Of a stretch of 64,000 nucleotides of DNA, positions 44,487-54,427 are shown piece after piece (the first letter of the stretch is position 1; every line of letters begins with the position of its first letter). The stretch spans positions 63,583-127,582 of the forward strand of contig VXBP01002360.1 of NCBI GenBank assembly GCA_013400115.1, read 5' to 3'. The notes beneath the pieces were generated by a model that saw nothing but the letters and a program-made list of their open reading frames with translations, was not told the DNA's origin and did no database searches. This stretch comes from Rhinopomastus cyanomelas. Taxonomy: Eukaryota > Chordata > Aves > Bucerotiformes > Rhinopomastidae. Both the position numbers and the translations under genes were made by a program.

Positions 44487-44688
44487 CCTCCTTTTCCCCC
44501 CTTCCTTCCCTTACCCTTCTCTCCCTCCCTTCCCCCCTTCCTTCCCTCAATTCCCTTCCTTCCCCTCCCTTTCTTCCCTTCCTCTCCCTCTCTTCCTCTC
44601 CTTTTCCTCCCTTCCCTTCCATCCTCTCCCTCCCTCCCATCCCTTCCCCTCCTTCCCCTCCCTCCCTTCCCCTCCCTACATGCTTCTA
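44403..44688 (+). repeat. Long polypyrimidine (CCCTT)n tract
   Basis: About 285 bp of almost pure C/T on the plus strand. The minus strand is pure purine and gives spurious GKEGRK open frames. Such mirror-like tracts can form triplex DNA and often break assemblies. Confidence 0.95.
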
Positions 44689-45216
44689 TCACCTTATTAA
44701 ATCATTGCCAGTGTAAAAGACAAAGCTCAGGAGATCTGTGAGCAGAGGGGAAGGGGACAACATCTTCAAGGGGTTTTTAAAAGCAGGATCCTCTCCTCCT
44801 CAGCAGGTCACCACGTTCCAATGGAAGCACTTCTGCCTGTCTCCCTTCCGCTGCCGTATCGTGACCGGAGTGCACCGGGGGTGCTTTTAGCACCTCATCG
44901 CAGGAGAACTTCTGCAGTAACGAACCTGTAAGTCTCCTGGCTCCCATCGGAGGTCAGTAGCAATCCAGGGTGTTTAACCTCTTCTAGTACCAAACCCTGT
45001 GTAAATCACACCAGCTTTTCCCTAACGGTGCAGAATTCCTTCTCTAAGACCTGAACAAGTGGATTTCTGCTTTTCAGTCAGAACTGAGTGGCAGAGTGAC
45101 TTCTGACAGCAGTGGGCTGCCTGGGGTCTTGCGTATTGTCACCCACTGCTGGGGGGCTGAGCAAAGCAAAGAGCTGGTGCTGCTGCAGGGGAACTGCAGA
45201 TGTGCACAGAAAATCC
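44689..45216. other. Single-copy stretch, nothing recognised
   Basis: A small CpG cluster lies at about 44850-44880 (CCGCTGCCGTATCGTGACCG). No gene. Confidence 0.4.
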
Positions 45217-45275
45217 ATAGAAACAGAAAGGCTTTGGTTGGGAGGGACCTTTAAAAGTCATCTAGTCCACCCAAA
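45217..45275 (-). mobile_element. Short old CR1 3' end
   Basis: CATAGAAACAGAAAGGCTTT, GGTTGGGAGGGACCTTTAAA, AGTCATCTAGTCCACCC. Decayed, about 60 bp. Confidence 0.65.
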
Positions 45276-45417
45276 ACTGTACACTGTCACTTCAGTTCAC
45301 CTCTGGAGCCTGCTCATCAGCTTCTCTAGAGTTATACCCAGGGTAACATTCCTTTTGTTGGTTTTATTCATTGTCCATTAGCCATCGAGACTTGGTCTGT
45401 AATGCTGAGGCTACTTT

Positions 45418-45845
45418 AGAATCACAGAATTATTGAGGTTGGAAAGACCCCTAAGATCATCCAGCCCAGGACCTCACATCACCACATCAGCTAGACCAGA
45501 GCACTACGGGCCACAGCCAGTCTGTCCTTAACCACCTCCAGGGATGGGGACTCCACAACTACCCTGGGCAGTCCACTCCAGGGTCTGAGCACCCTTTCTG
45601 TGAGGAAGGGCTTCCTAACATCCAGCCTAACCCCTCCCCTGGCAGCTTCAGGCCCTGCTCTCTCATCCTGCCTGGGAGAAGGACCTGACCTCCACCTGTC
45701 TACAACTTCCCTTCAGAGGTTTGTAGAGAGGGAGAAGGTCTCCTGAGTCTCCTCATCAGACTGTCCCTCCCATCCCTTCCCCAACATTGTTCCTCCAGAC
45801 CTGCTCCAGCCCCTCCATCTCCTTTTTGAAGTGAGTGGCCCAGAA
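45418..45845 (-). mobile_element. CR1 LINE, group C, about 430 bp
   Basis: AATCACAGAATTATTGAGGT, CCAGCCCAGGACCTCACATC, GGGGACTCCACAACTACCCT. Right part reads the ORF2 end with several small deletions. Confidence 0.92.
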
Positions 45846-46419
45846 GTAATTTCTATCCCCAAGCAGCCATAAAATTCTTGGGGACACTGTGACACCCACT
45901 TTTGAATCCTCTTCTTCCATCTGCCCTTCTCTGCAGTCTGTTTGGCTGGTGTGGGTTGGGAGAGATGAGTTCTCTCTGAAGGCTGGGGCAGAGATCAGAA
46001 CGTTGTTGTGTGTTTTGAGAGTTCATTGCTAGAAGAACCAGCTGGCGGCACTGGGTTCAGCCTTGCTCCAAAGAACATTAAGTTACCTTGTTTATCTACA
46101 GAGCTCGAAGACACAACTTGAATGCTCTGTGGAATATTTGATTTTTCTTTGCTTTTGAGCCTTCCTGAAGCATCAGACTTCAAAGCACAGTGGTCTGCTC
46201 AGGTTTCACTACTATTTATTGCTTTGTGACTTTACGCATGGATTTCTCTCCCTTCACTTGACCATAAAATGAGAACTCCTCCTAGGTGTAACTTCACAGG
46301 AGCTTCATGCATTTGGAAGAGCCTGATTTCCATCCTCATGGAAGAGAGAAAAGCAACACTGGGAAAGCTGATACAACTATCCTGAAAGAACAAGAGAAAG
46401 ACAGAGGAAAAGGAAAATG
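45846..46419. other. Single-copy stretch, nothing recognised
   Basis: No gene or repeat seen. Confidence 0.45.
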
Positions 46420-46624
46420 GAAAAGGAACTTCTTCACTGTGAGGGTGAGGAGCAGTGAATGGGCTTCCCAGGGGGGTTGTGGAGTCTCCTTCTCTGGAGA
46501 CATTTGAAACCCTCCTGGATGTGTTCCTATGTGACTTGGTCTAGGTGATCCTGCTGTGGCAGGGGATTGGACTGGATGATTTTTCAAGGTCCCTCCCAAC
46601 CCTAATGATTCTATGATTCTGTGA
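46420..46624 (+). mobile_element. CR1 LINE, group A, about 205 bp
   Basis: GAACTTCTTCACTGTGAGGG to GGTCCCTCCCAACCCTAATG with ATTCTATGATTCTGTGAA. Its tail abuts the tail of the next, oppositely oriented copy. Confidence 0.93.
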
Positions 46625-46627
46625 ATC

Positions 46628-46799
46628 CTAGAATCACTCAGGCTAGAAAAGATCCTCGGATCATCAAGTCCAACCATTAACCCTAATCTACAAGTTCCCC
46701 CACAAACCAGATGCCCCAACACCACATCTAAGCATCTTTTAAACTCGTTCAGGGATGGTGACTCAACCACCACCCTGTGCAGCCCGTTCCCCACGCTTC
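46628..46799 (-). mobile_element. CR1 LINE, group B, about 170 bp
   Basis: TAGAATCACTCAGGCTAGAA, CATCAAGTCCAACCATTAAC, ACTCAACCACCACCCTGTGC. Tail to tail with the preceding copy, only about 3 bp between them. Confidence 0.92.
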
Positions 46800-47155
46800 A
46801 TACCAGGAGGGAAGGGCTACTTGCTAAAACAGACAGAATCTGGCCCACAAAACAATCCCTGAGCAAGGTGACACCTGCTGTACTTTGAAGTATTTAAAGA
46901 CTATGGAGGTCTTTTGCCTTAAATCCAGATATCTGGCAACTGAACATCTGCAAATTCCCTTTTCTCATCCAGTTTTGGTCTTTCTCACAATATTAGGATG
47001 AGTTTAATCCATTTCTAATGCTGAAAATACAGACATTCTTTGGACACTACCCACTAGTACTCTAGAATTAAAAAAGCCTGTGGGAATCCAGCTCCTGCCT
47101 TGGGTCTTCTTCTCATGGTAAATGGAGAACCACAGTTTCCATTGTAAATGTTAAT
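46800..47155. other. Single-copy stretch, nothing recognised
   Basis: No gene or repeat seen. Confidence 0.4.
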
Positions 47156-47466
47156 CACAGAATCACAGAACATTAAGGGTTGGAATCACAGAATCATTAG
47201 GGATCGGAAGGGACCTTGCAAGATCATCTAGTCCAATGCCCCCACCACAGCAGGATCCCCTAGATCCAGTTGCACAGGAACACATCCAAGAGTGTTTTAA
47301 ACATCTCCAGAGAATACAACCCACCCTGAGCAGCCTGTTCCAGTGCTCTGTCACCCTCACTGGGAAGAAGTCCCTTCTCATATTGATGAGGAGCCTCCTC
47401 TGTTCCAGCTGACACCTGTTGCCTCTTCTCCTATCATTAGATGACACTGAGAAGAGCCTGGCTCTT
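47156..47466 (-). mobile_element. CR1 LINE, group A, with doubled tail
   Basis: The tail occurs twice: CACAGAACATTAAGGGTTGG (47166-47185), then a second start ATCACAGAATCATTAGGGAT that continues into the element. The rest is the normal ORF2 end (CTCCTCTGTTCCAGCTGACA). Confidence 0.92.
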
Positions 47467-49092
47467 TGGAATTTTTCTGGTGTGGAATTGGTTACAAGAA
47501 CCTTTCAGCATCCTGTTGTTGACACGGATAATTCTGAGCCTGGCTTTAACAGGTTCAGCTCTAGTGAGATGAGTAACCCCCTGAATGGAAGGGACCGTAT
47601 AACACAAGAGGCGACACTTGTGCATAACAAGGGATCTCCTGTAGGAACGAGGTCACATCTAAGGTGATGTGATAGCAGGTGGGTGGAAATCTCACTGTGC
47701 TCATGTGTGGCTACAGGGGAAAGAGATTAATCCACGCTGAGCATGAGCACAGGACTCAGCTGCAGGGCTAGCCTTGCTTTTCCTCTGCTCCAGTCCCTAT
47801 CTCGAAGCAACACACGGCGCTTGCTCCCATGATGTCTTTCCTGTAATTAACCTGAACACGAGAACAGGCTTCCTCATCCCAGCTGGTTACCAGAAGTTGA
47901 ACCTGTCATGTAAACACCCCGTGTTCTTGGAAAATTCATGTCCAAACACAAATCTGAACAGCTCTGTCTTTACAACTGCCTCGTGTCATACTTGCCAACT
48001 ACTGCCGCTTTGCTCAAGGTGCTGAGCAGATAGGGATGCTGTGAGCAGCAGTAACGTGTCCAGGCACACAGCACAGAGGGAAGACCTTACAGAAATGGGA
48101 TCTTTAAGACACTTTAAGTGGTCTTTAAGTTTAAGTGATGGCGATGTGAGCTGAGATTTCATTTGCAGCTATTTTATCACAGGATTGTAGCGTGGCCAAT
48201 CCGAGAACTAATGGAGATAAATCTGTCTTTATTAAAGATAGTGGGGTAAAATGAAGTGATGTTCATGAATAAGATAAAAGCAATCAGTGTAAATCTCATG
48301 CTTGTTAAAACTGATAAATAAGACTCTAAGTGAAAAGCTCTTGATGCCCAGCTTGATTTGTTATCTGTATTTTCTTGAGGTGTTTTTGCAGAGCATCTAG
48401 CATGGACTGAGCAGGATGAATAGGCAGAGCGTGTTGATCTTTGACAAGGGGGAAGGCAGGAAGCTGGGTCAATGCATGGAACACTTTGCTGGGCAACTGG
48501 AGCGATCCTTATTATCATATGCAGAAAAGCATACATGTTTTTATCAGTATTTATTTGACTGTTCCAGGAGAAGTCAGATAAGACCTTTCCAAACCTTCTT
48601 TTCCTGGAGATGTCGGCCAAAACACCACGTCATCGCCAGTATGTGCAGAACAGGAATGGATCAAGAGTGAGCAAACGATGGGGGAGAACATCCTTTCCCT
48701 CAAGAATCCTCCTGAATTAGTGAGTCCTGCTCTGGCTGTTCTCTAGGGAAACTCCTGCTGAAGCAGGGGGGATTTTTCACTTGGACAAACTATCCAAAGA
48801 AAACCTTGAAGTCAAGAGGAGAAAAATTAAGTGACTTTGAATTTGTCAAGTCTGTCCCTGACTCCCACTGTTTGCCCTGTTGTTCCCTGTCACACCAGGT
48901 GTTTGGGATGCAGACCCACAGCCTCTGCAGCCTCTGCTGGGTAGCTGTCTGGAAACATGTGTTAGTTTTTTTCTGTTTAAGACAAACTGTTGACTGAAAG
49001 GCCTCCCTGAAAGCAGAAAGAGGGTTAAGTGAGCTTCGTGTGTTTCTATCTGGGTCTTTTTCAGAGCTGATGCTGGACAACCCATGTCACTG
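47467..49092. other. 1.6-kb CR1-free block with one exon-like segment
   Basis: Includes four TTTAAG words within 28 bp (48103-48135), a 147-codon unrecognised minus frame (48177-48620) and the segment 48568-48666. Parts look like conserved non-coding DNA, which I cannot test here. Confidence 0.4.
48568..48666 (+). other. Splice-bounded 99-bp open segment (weak exon candidate)
   Basis: Acceptor-like TTATTTGACTGTTCCAG and donor-like AAGA|GTGAGC enclose 33 open codons in phase 0 (EKSDKTFPNLLFLEMSAK, then TPRHRQYVQNRNGSR). The donor lacks the usual AG. No family is recognised. Confidence 0.2.
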
Positions 49093-49243
49093 ATAGTCTC
49101 CTTCTCTGGAGACGTTTAAAACCCACCTGGATGTGTTCCTGTGCAGCTGGATCTAGGTGATCCTGATGTGGCAGGAGGATTGGGACTGGATGATCTTCTG
49201 AGGTCCCTTCTAATCCCTAATGTTCTGTGATTCTGTGATACCA
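49093..49243 (+). mobile_element. Short CR1, group A (150 bp)
   Basis: AGTCTCCTTCTCTGGAGACG to TAATCCCTAATGTTCTGTGA and ATTCTGTGATACC. Confidence 0.94.
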
Positions 49244-49411
49244 ACCAGTGTGCTCTGTTAGTGCTGGCTCTCCTTACCTCTCAGACAGGTTTTGATCTTA
49301 ATCCTTCCCCTCCATGTTTTTGTAATGACTGTCTGGACCTATATTAAATGAATAACTGTCTTCATGTGTAGGTTACCACATCTCCCCCAGCCCAGGACAA
49401 CACTGGTGTTC

Positions 49412-49667
49412 TCAAAGAAGACAGCTCAAGCTACTCTGGTTTCCTGCTATCCCTATGAATTGCTTTTCCATGATGGATGATCCGAGATGGTGGCATAAAG
49501 ACTGTTCAGAACATACCTCCCAATCCCTTTTCTGGTCATTGTTCTCCATAGTTCTGCCATTAAGTGTAACCAGTGCATTATCTCTGTTGACCCCAGACTT
49601 TAATATCACACATTTGTTTTCATTAAACCCCATTCTCCATTCCTGTGCCAAATGAAGTAGGAGGTCA
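49412..49667 (-). pseudogene. Old LINE ORF2 (CR1/L3-like) relic
   Basis: The minus frame reads DLLLHLAQEWRMGFN-NKC near the start, then ALVTLNGRTMENN and Q-K-R-D-W-E-V. This is the conserved block after the reverse-transcriptase catalytic core of CR1/L3-type LINEs (W-x-M-x-F-N-x-x-K-C, then L-N-G-x-x-L, then E-x-D-L-G-V). Downstream the match fades (CHHLGSSIMEKQF). It differs from the young CR1 copies around it, so it is likely much older. Confidence 0.6.
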
Positions 49668-50395
49668 AAGTATGGTCACAATATGCCTTAACGGTCGGTG
49701 CACCTTGAAAGTATTGCTGAGCCTGATGTGTGCTCTAGGCAGCTGCATGAGAATAGTTAAACATTCCTCAGATAAGACAAGGCTCTCAAAATGACCTCAA
49801 AAAGCAGCAGCTAATAAGGCAAAACTCCCCCACTGTTCCAGCTCGATAAGTTAGTCGCTGTTATTTTACAAGTCCTTTGTTTAATGGTATTTTAACCCCC
49901 AGGCAGTTTTATCTTTATTAGCATTAAAACAGAGCCTTTTTCCTCTTTTTCCTTTCTCTTCAGTGAAAATTAAGCTTGTGGGAAAATTTCTGCTTTGATG
50001 TTTAGTTCCCCTACAACACTGATCCCAAACGGCATTTGCTGTGAAAGCTGGAATACGTTTTCTGGGCTAGAAATACAAAAATGATGAAGTTCTTCCTTTT
50101 CCTTTTGTCCAGGAATTCAGGATTCTGTGCAAGATCTAAACCCTGCCTGCACCTCTTCTCCAGGGAGCAGCAGCTGCGCCGCAGGTGTTCTGGTGTGAAT
50201 ATTGGAGGAAATAGGTGGTTTCTCGTTGTCTCTTGTTGGAGCTGGTTTTACTAAATACAATTCAGCTTTCCCTAGAGTGCTGGGATGCTTGGTCTCCTTG
50301 TTTTGTGGCTGATCTTCCAGACTACCACTGTTCTTTTGGTCAATATCAGTCAGTTTTGTACCAATCAGAAATAAATGGAGCAGCTGAGCCTGACG
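49668..50395. other. Single-copy stretch, nothing recognised
   Basis: No gene or repeat seen. Confidence 0.45.
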
Positions 50396-50456
50396 GCGGG
50401 GAGGTTGGATGATCTTTTGAGGTCCCTTCCAATCCCTAATGTTCTGTGGTTCTGAC
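50396..50456 (+). mobile_element. Very short CR1 3' end, group A (60 bp)
   Basis: GTTGGATGATCTTTTGAGGT, then TTCCAATCCCTAATGTTCTG and TGGTTCTG. Confidence 0.92.
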
Positions 50457-50840
50457 TGGGTGCCACCTCTTTGTGCCCAGTTCCTTTGTGGTCAGGGCAT
50501 TCAATCTGGCAGTAAGAGCTGTGCTTAAATCTCCTCAGCCTGCAACTCACTCAAAATTCTTCCTCTCTGGTTAAACTTGTTCAGACTTAGTTGCTAATAA
50601 TTCCTCTAACAGCTTTGTGAATGCTTTGCAAGGTTTCATCTGCCTATTTGGCCCCCTGCATACACCTGAAATGATTCTTCTGCTGAGGTATCAGTGGAAA
50701 ACGTAGGCTTGGTGGTTTATTCCTCAAAGAGGCAAAATGTGGTTTGGAATGAAACTTCTTTCATTTTTTTTTTAGTTCATTGGCTGAATTGAAAAATCCT
50801 CTCTGAGCAGCACAGTGTTAATTGCTTTTTGGTGTGTTTC
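50457..50840. other. Single-copy stretch, nothing recognised
   Basis: Contains a T9 run near 50765. No gene. Confidence 0.4.
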
Positions 50841-51455
50841 ACAGAATAACAGTGTCACTGAGGCTGGAAAAGACCTCTGAGAGCATCCAGCCCAGGACCT
50901 AACGTCACCACAGCCAGCCAGACCAGGGCACTAAGGACCACAGCCAGGCTGTCCTTCAACACCTCCAGGGACAGGGACTCCACCACTGCCCCGGGCAGCC
51001 CATTCCAGGTTCTGATCACTCTTCTCTTGAGGAAGGGCTTCCTAACATCCAACCCAATCCTACCCAGGCCTCTCATCCTGTCACTAGATGCCTGGGAGAA
51101 GAGCCAACCCCCACCTGACTACAGCCTCCCTGCAGGTAGCTGTAGAGAGGGAGAAGGTCCCCCCTGAGTCTCCTCTTCTCCAGGCTAACCCACCCCAGCT
51201 CCCTCAGCCTCTCCCCATCAGCCTTTCCCTCCAGTCCCTTCCCCAGCCTTTCCTGCTCCTCTGGACCCACTCCAGCCCCTCCATCTCTTTCTTGAAGTGA
51301 GGGGCCCACAACTGCCCCCAGTACTAGAGGGGAGGCCTCCCCAGTGCCCAGTCCAGGGGGAGAATGACCTCCCTAGTCCCGCTGGCCACACTATTGCTGA
51401 TCCCAGCCAGGATGCCACTGGCCTTTTGTGCCACCTGGGCACCCTGCTGGCTCAA
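50841..51455 (-). mobile_element. CR1 LINE, group C, about 615 bp
   Basis: Tail TTCACAGAATAACAGTGTCA, CCAGCCCAGGACCTAACGTC. The ORF2 part on the right includes a 185-bp block nearly identical to the copy at 34148. Minus frames: RIGLDVRKPFLKRRVIRTW, and FSPWTGHWGGLPSSTGGSCG in a shifted frame. Confidence 0.95.
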
Positions 51456-51992
51456 GTTTTTGCAATTTCTGCACAGCAGTGATGCTCACAGCACCTACCA
51501 TGGGACCAGAACTTTCCCCATCTGTTTACAGGTCAGATTAATGTTTCTTTGCTGAATATATTTGAATTTCCTGATCCAGGTATCACAGCAGGATGAGGAC
51601 AAGCCCTACAGTGAGTTCTCTAGGTGCTTTTGGGTCTGCTCACAGCCGCATCTAAAGGTCTGGTGGAAGTGGTGCATTGCAAAGCAGAGTGAAAGTTCCA
51701 GCAGAGCCACTGTTCTACCCACTCCGTGGCTTCAACAGAGAGATGGAGAACAGGAGGTCACGTCAGAGTGAAGGTACTGTCAGTTGAACACAGCTGTTTT
51801 GAGTCATGTCTGTGTCCTTGACGTTGGCCAGTGCGTTGGCAGTGAGTGGTTGGACTGTTTGTTTTCCATCAACAAATGGTTGTCTCGCGACACCCTAGAC
51901 TTTGCATTTATTTAATCGAGGGCAAAACTGCTCCACAGGATCCTCAGAGGCCCGAGGATGTTATCAAAAGGGATTCTGTAGTGTAAAATAGA
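51456..51992. other. Single-copy stretch, nothing recognised
   Basis: No gene or repeat seen. Confidence 0.45.
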
Positions 51993-52344
51993 AGTCAGAG
52001 AATCACAGAATGGCCAGAGTTGGAAGGGACCTTAAAGATGATCCAGTTCCAACCCCCTGCACAGGCAAGGACCCCTTCACTAGAGCAGGTTACTCAGGGT
52101 CCCAGCCAGCCTGGCCTCCAACACTGCCAGGGATGGGGCAGCCACAACTACCTTGGGCAGCCTGTTCCAGCATCTCAGCACCCTCGCAGCAAAGGATTTG
52201 TTCCTCATGTCCAACCTCAATCTCCTCTCTTCAAGTCCTTTCCCTTGTCTTCTCACTACCACCCGTGCCAAAAGCCCTCCCCCAGCTTTCTCGTAACCCC
52301 CTTCCTTCAGAGATTGGAAAGCTGCTAGAAGGTCGCCTGGGAGA
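51993..52344 (-). mobile_element. CR1 LINE, group D, about 350 bp
   Basis: GAGAATCACAGAATGGCCAG, CCTGCACAGGCAAGGACCCC, CCTTCCTTCAGAGATTGGAA. Near the copies at 15703 and 23590 in sequence. Confidence 0.93.
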
Positions 52345-53135
52345 AGGAGATTTAGAAGCACAATGCTCCTCACTTTGAAAGCCAAGTGCTACCTCAACAG
52401 AAGAGGTTAGAAAAGAGAGAAAAGTGTTAGTGAAGATGGTCATCATTTCAGAAGAATAAATCTCCATTCGTCACGAATAAGGGTGGGACTGTCTGGCAGA
52501 AAATGAGTCCTTCTAATCCTGTGACACTTTAGAGCCTATTTTTGAGGACCTATAAATAAGAAAATACATAGGCTGCAGTGAGCTTTTTTTAGGTCTCTCC
52601 AGTGCTGGGAGAGGACATTTAGAAACCAAAGTCTGCCCTTATCTCCAGGCCTGGCTCGTGGGGTGCAGTCCTACCATCGAGCTTCTTCAGCTCTACATCA
52701 GGTTCACAGAGTTCCCTCCCCTCTCTTCCCCTCCTGTCTGCTGCTGGAACACTTTTTGTTCTCTGTGCCCGTGCTCCTCCTCACTGCTGCACTATTTACA
52801 TCAATGCAGTGTGAACCAGGTCAGGGAGATGAGCTAAGATAAAACCAATAAAGTTCGTCGTGCCGTGTGACAGGGGAGCACAAAGGCTGTCGCTTTTCTT
52901 CCACTTTATTAAAATACTCTTCCCTTTTCCCTATAACTTTTTCATGAGTCTGTTTAATCCTTCCACAACTGATTAAGGTCCCTACAACCAGTCCTCGGTT
53001 AACACAAGAATCCCTCTTGTATTAACCTTGCATGAAGTCATTGGGAGGTAACTCGTAACTGTTCTAAGGCAGAATGAGGGGAACACTCAACGTCTTGTAG
53101 GGGTAGAGGATAAGGGGAGATGGAGATCATTAGTT
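52345..53135. other. Single-copy stretch, nothing recognised
   Basis: No gene or repeat seen. Confidence 0.45.
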
Positions 53136-53320
53136 CTGCTCCCTCAGCCTTTCCTAACAAGGGAAGTGTTCCACTCCCTTCATCATCTTTGTGGCTCTGC
53201 ACTGGACTCTCTCCAGCAGTTCTGTGTCCTTCTTGAACTGAGAGGTCCAGAACTGGACACACTATTCCAGCTGTGGTCTCCCCAGGGCAGAGTAGAGGGG
53301 CAGGAGAACCTCTCTGGATC
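53136..53320 (-). mobile_element. CR1 LINE, host of a nested copy (left part)
   Basis: TCTGCTCCCTCAGCCTTTCC, CTGGACTCTCTCCAGCAGTT and GGGCAGAGTAGAGGGGCAGG, breaking at CCTCTCTGGATC. Its own 3' end is missing at the left. Confidence 0.9.
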
Positions 53321-53507
53321 TGACAGAGCACTGGAACAGGCTGCCCAGGGAGGTTGTGGTGTCTCCATCACTGGAGATGTTCAAGACCCACCTGGATGTG
53401 TTCCTGTGTGACTTGGTTTAGGTGATCCTGCTGTTGCAGGGGGATTGGACTGGATGATCTTTCGAGGTCCCTTCCAATCCCTAATGATTCTATGATTCTG
53501 TGATACC
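53321..53507 (+). mobile_element. Short CR1, group A, nested in a minus CR1
   Basis: Starts TGACAGAGCACTGGAACAGG and ends TTCCAATCCCTAATGATTCT with ATTCTGTGAT. Inserted in the opposite orientation into the element at 53136-53643. Confidence 0.94.
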
Positions 53508-53643
53508 AACCACCCTGCTTCTGATCCGCCCCAGGATGCCATTGGCCTACGTGGCCACAAGGGCCCATTGCTAGCTCATGGTCCTCCTGCTGGTCACCAG
53601 AACCCTCGGGTCCCTTTCTCCTCTGCTGCTCTCCAGCAGGTCA
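53508..53643 (-). mobile_element. CR1 LINE, host of a nested copy (right part)
   Basis: AACCACCCTGCTTCTGATCC, GGATGCCATTGGCCTACGTG, GGGCCCATTGCTAGCTCATG, GGTCCCTTTCTCCTCTGC. It continues the ORF2 sequence interrupted at 53320. Confidence 0.9.
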
Positions 53644-53823
53644 GAAATGCTTTTATTTTAATTGCAGCCCACTCAGTTCCCAAGATCCCAACTTGCTGGT
53701 CATTTGCAGTGTGTTTGCTCATTCCACAGCCTCCACTTGGAACAGTTTATTTCATTACCCATCTGTGGTCGCTGTGGTCTCGTTTGAGTGACACCCGTTG
53801 AGGCAATAGCTCTTACTATTGCT

Positions 53824-53831
53824 ATGCAAAT
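53824..53831 (+). promoter_or_regulatory. Octamer motif ATGCAAAT
   Basis: An exact match to the POU-factor octamer, just left of the CpG-rich block. A near match on the other strand, CTTTGCAT, lies at 54263-54270. Binding is inference. Confidence 0.35.
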
Positions 53832-53885
53832 GAGTTATAGATCAAAGCCCTCGCTGTCTGCAAAGGGAAACTCTGCTGGAGAAAA

Positions 53886-54345
53886 CTCGGTGCAGCAGCT
53901 CCCGGTGCAGATCCAACGCGGCGCTCCCCACCCTCTGATTTACCGTGTGCATGCATTCAACCCGACGAGCACAAGTGATGCCCTGGGGACCGCTCTTCTG
54001 CTCGGAAGCGTTTGCGGCGCAAGTGCTCGTGTCGAGGTTAATACATAACGTGAAGGCGCGAGGAAATCTTGCGACGGAGCCGCTGAGCTAGGAGGCAGGT
54101 CTTTGCTCTCACTCTTCGATTAGGGAGCAGGGCTCGTTTGTGCCAGGGATATTTTTGGAGCGCTTAGCAAGGCGATGCCGCTGCAGCAGGAATTCTCATC
54201 TGTGCAGGGCACCAGCTAAATGAGATTATTCCGTTGCGGTAGAGCTCTGCACTCGTCGTCTGCTTTGCATCTGGTGTGGATAATGACCCGCAGAGCGGCG
54301 CAGAGCCGTAGCTTCGTGGTGGAGCTGACCTTGGCGGGGTGTTGG
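53886..54345. promoter_or_regulatory. CpG-island-like block
   Basis: I count about 36 CpG in 460 bp, roughly the number expected from base content (observed/expected near 1), with G+C above 50%. Most of the window is strongly CpG-depleted. There is no CR1 inside. It could be an unmethylated promoter or an intragenic (orphan) island or enhancer. No TATA box, start site or reading frame tells which. Confidence 0.6.
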
Positions 54346-54427
54346 GAAGTGTAGGACATTTATAGTGTTGAAGTCCTCCACAAGTCTTAGAAGAAAAAAA
54401 ACCACCGTGGTCTGTATGAAGGGTGAG

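Larger units (their letters stand above)
53644..54427. other. CR1-free block holding a CpG-rich region
   Basis: See the next two entries. An 86-codon plus frame (53788-54048) inside it has no recognisable domain. Confidence 0.5.

Noticed and set aside
44383..44716. Gly/Lys/Glu/Arg-rich and Pro/Ser/Phe-rich frames of 84-103 codons
   Set aside because: Products of the polypyrimidine repeat, not genes.
48177..48620. 147-codon minus frame
   Set aside because: Unrecognised, no supporting signal, within chance length.
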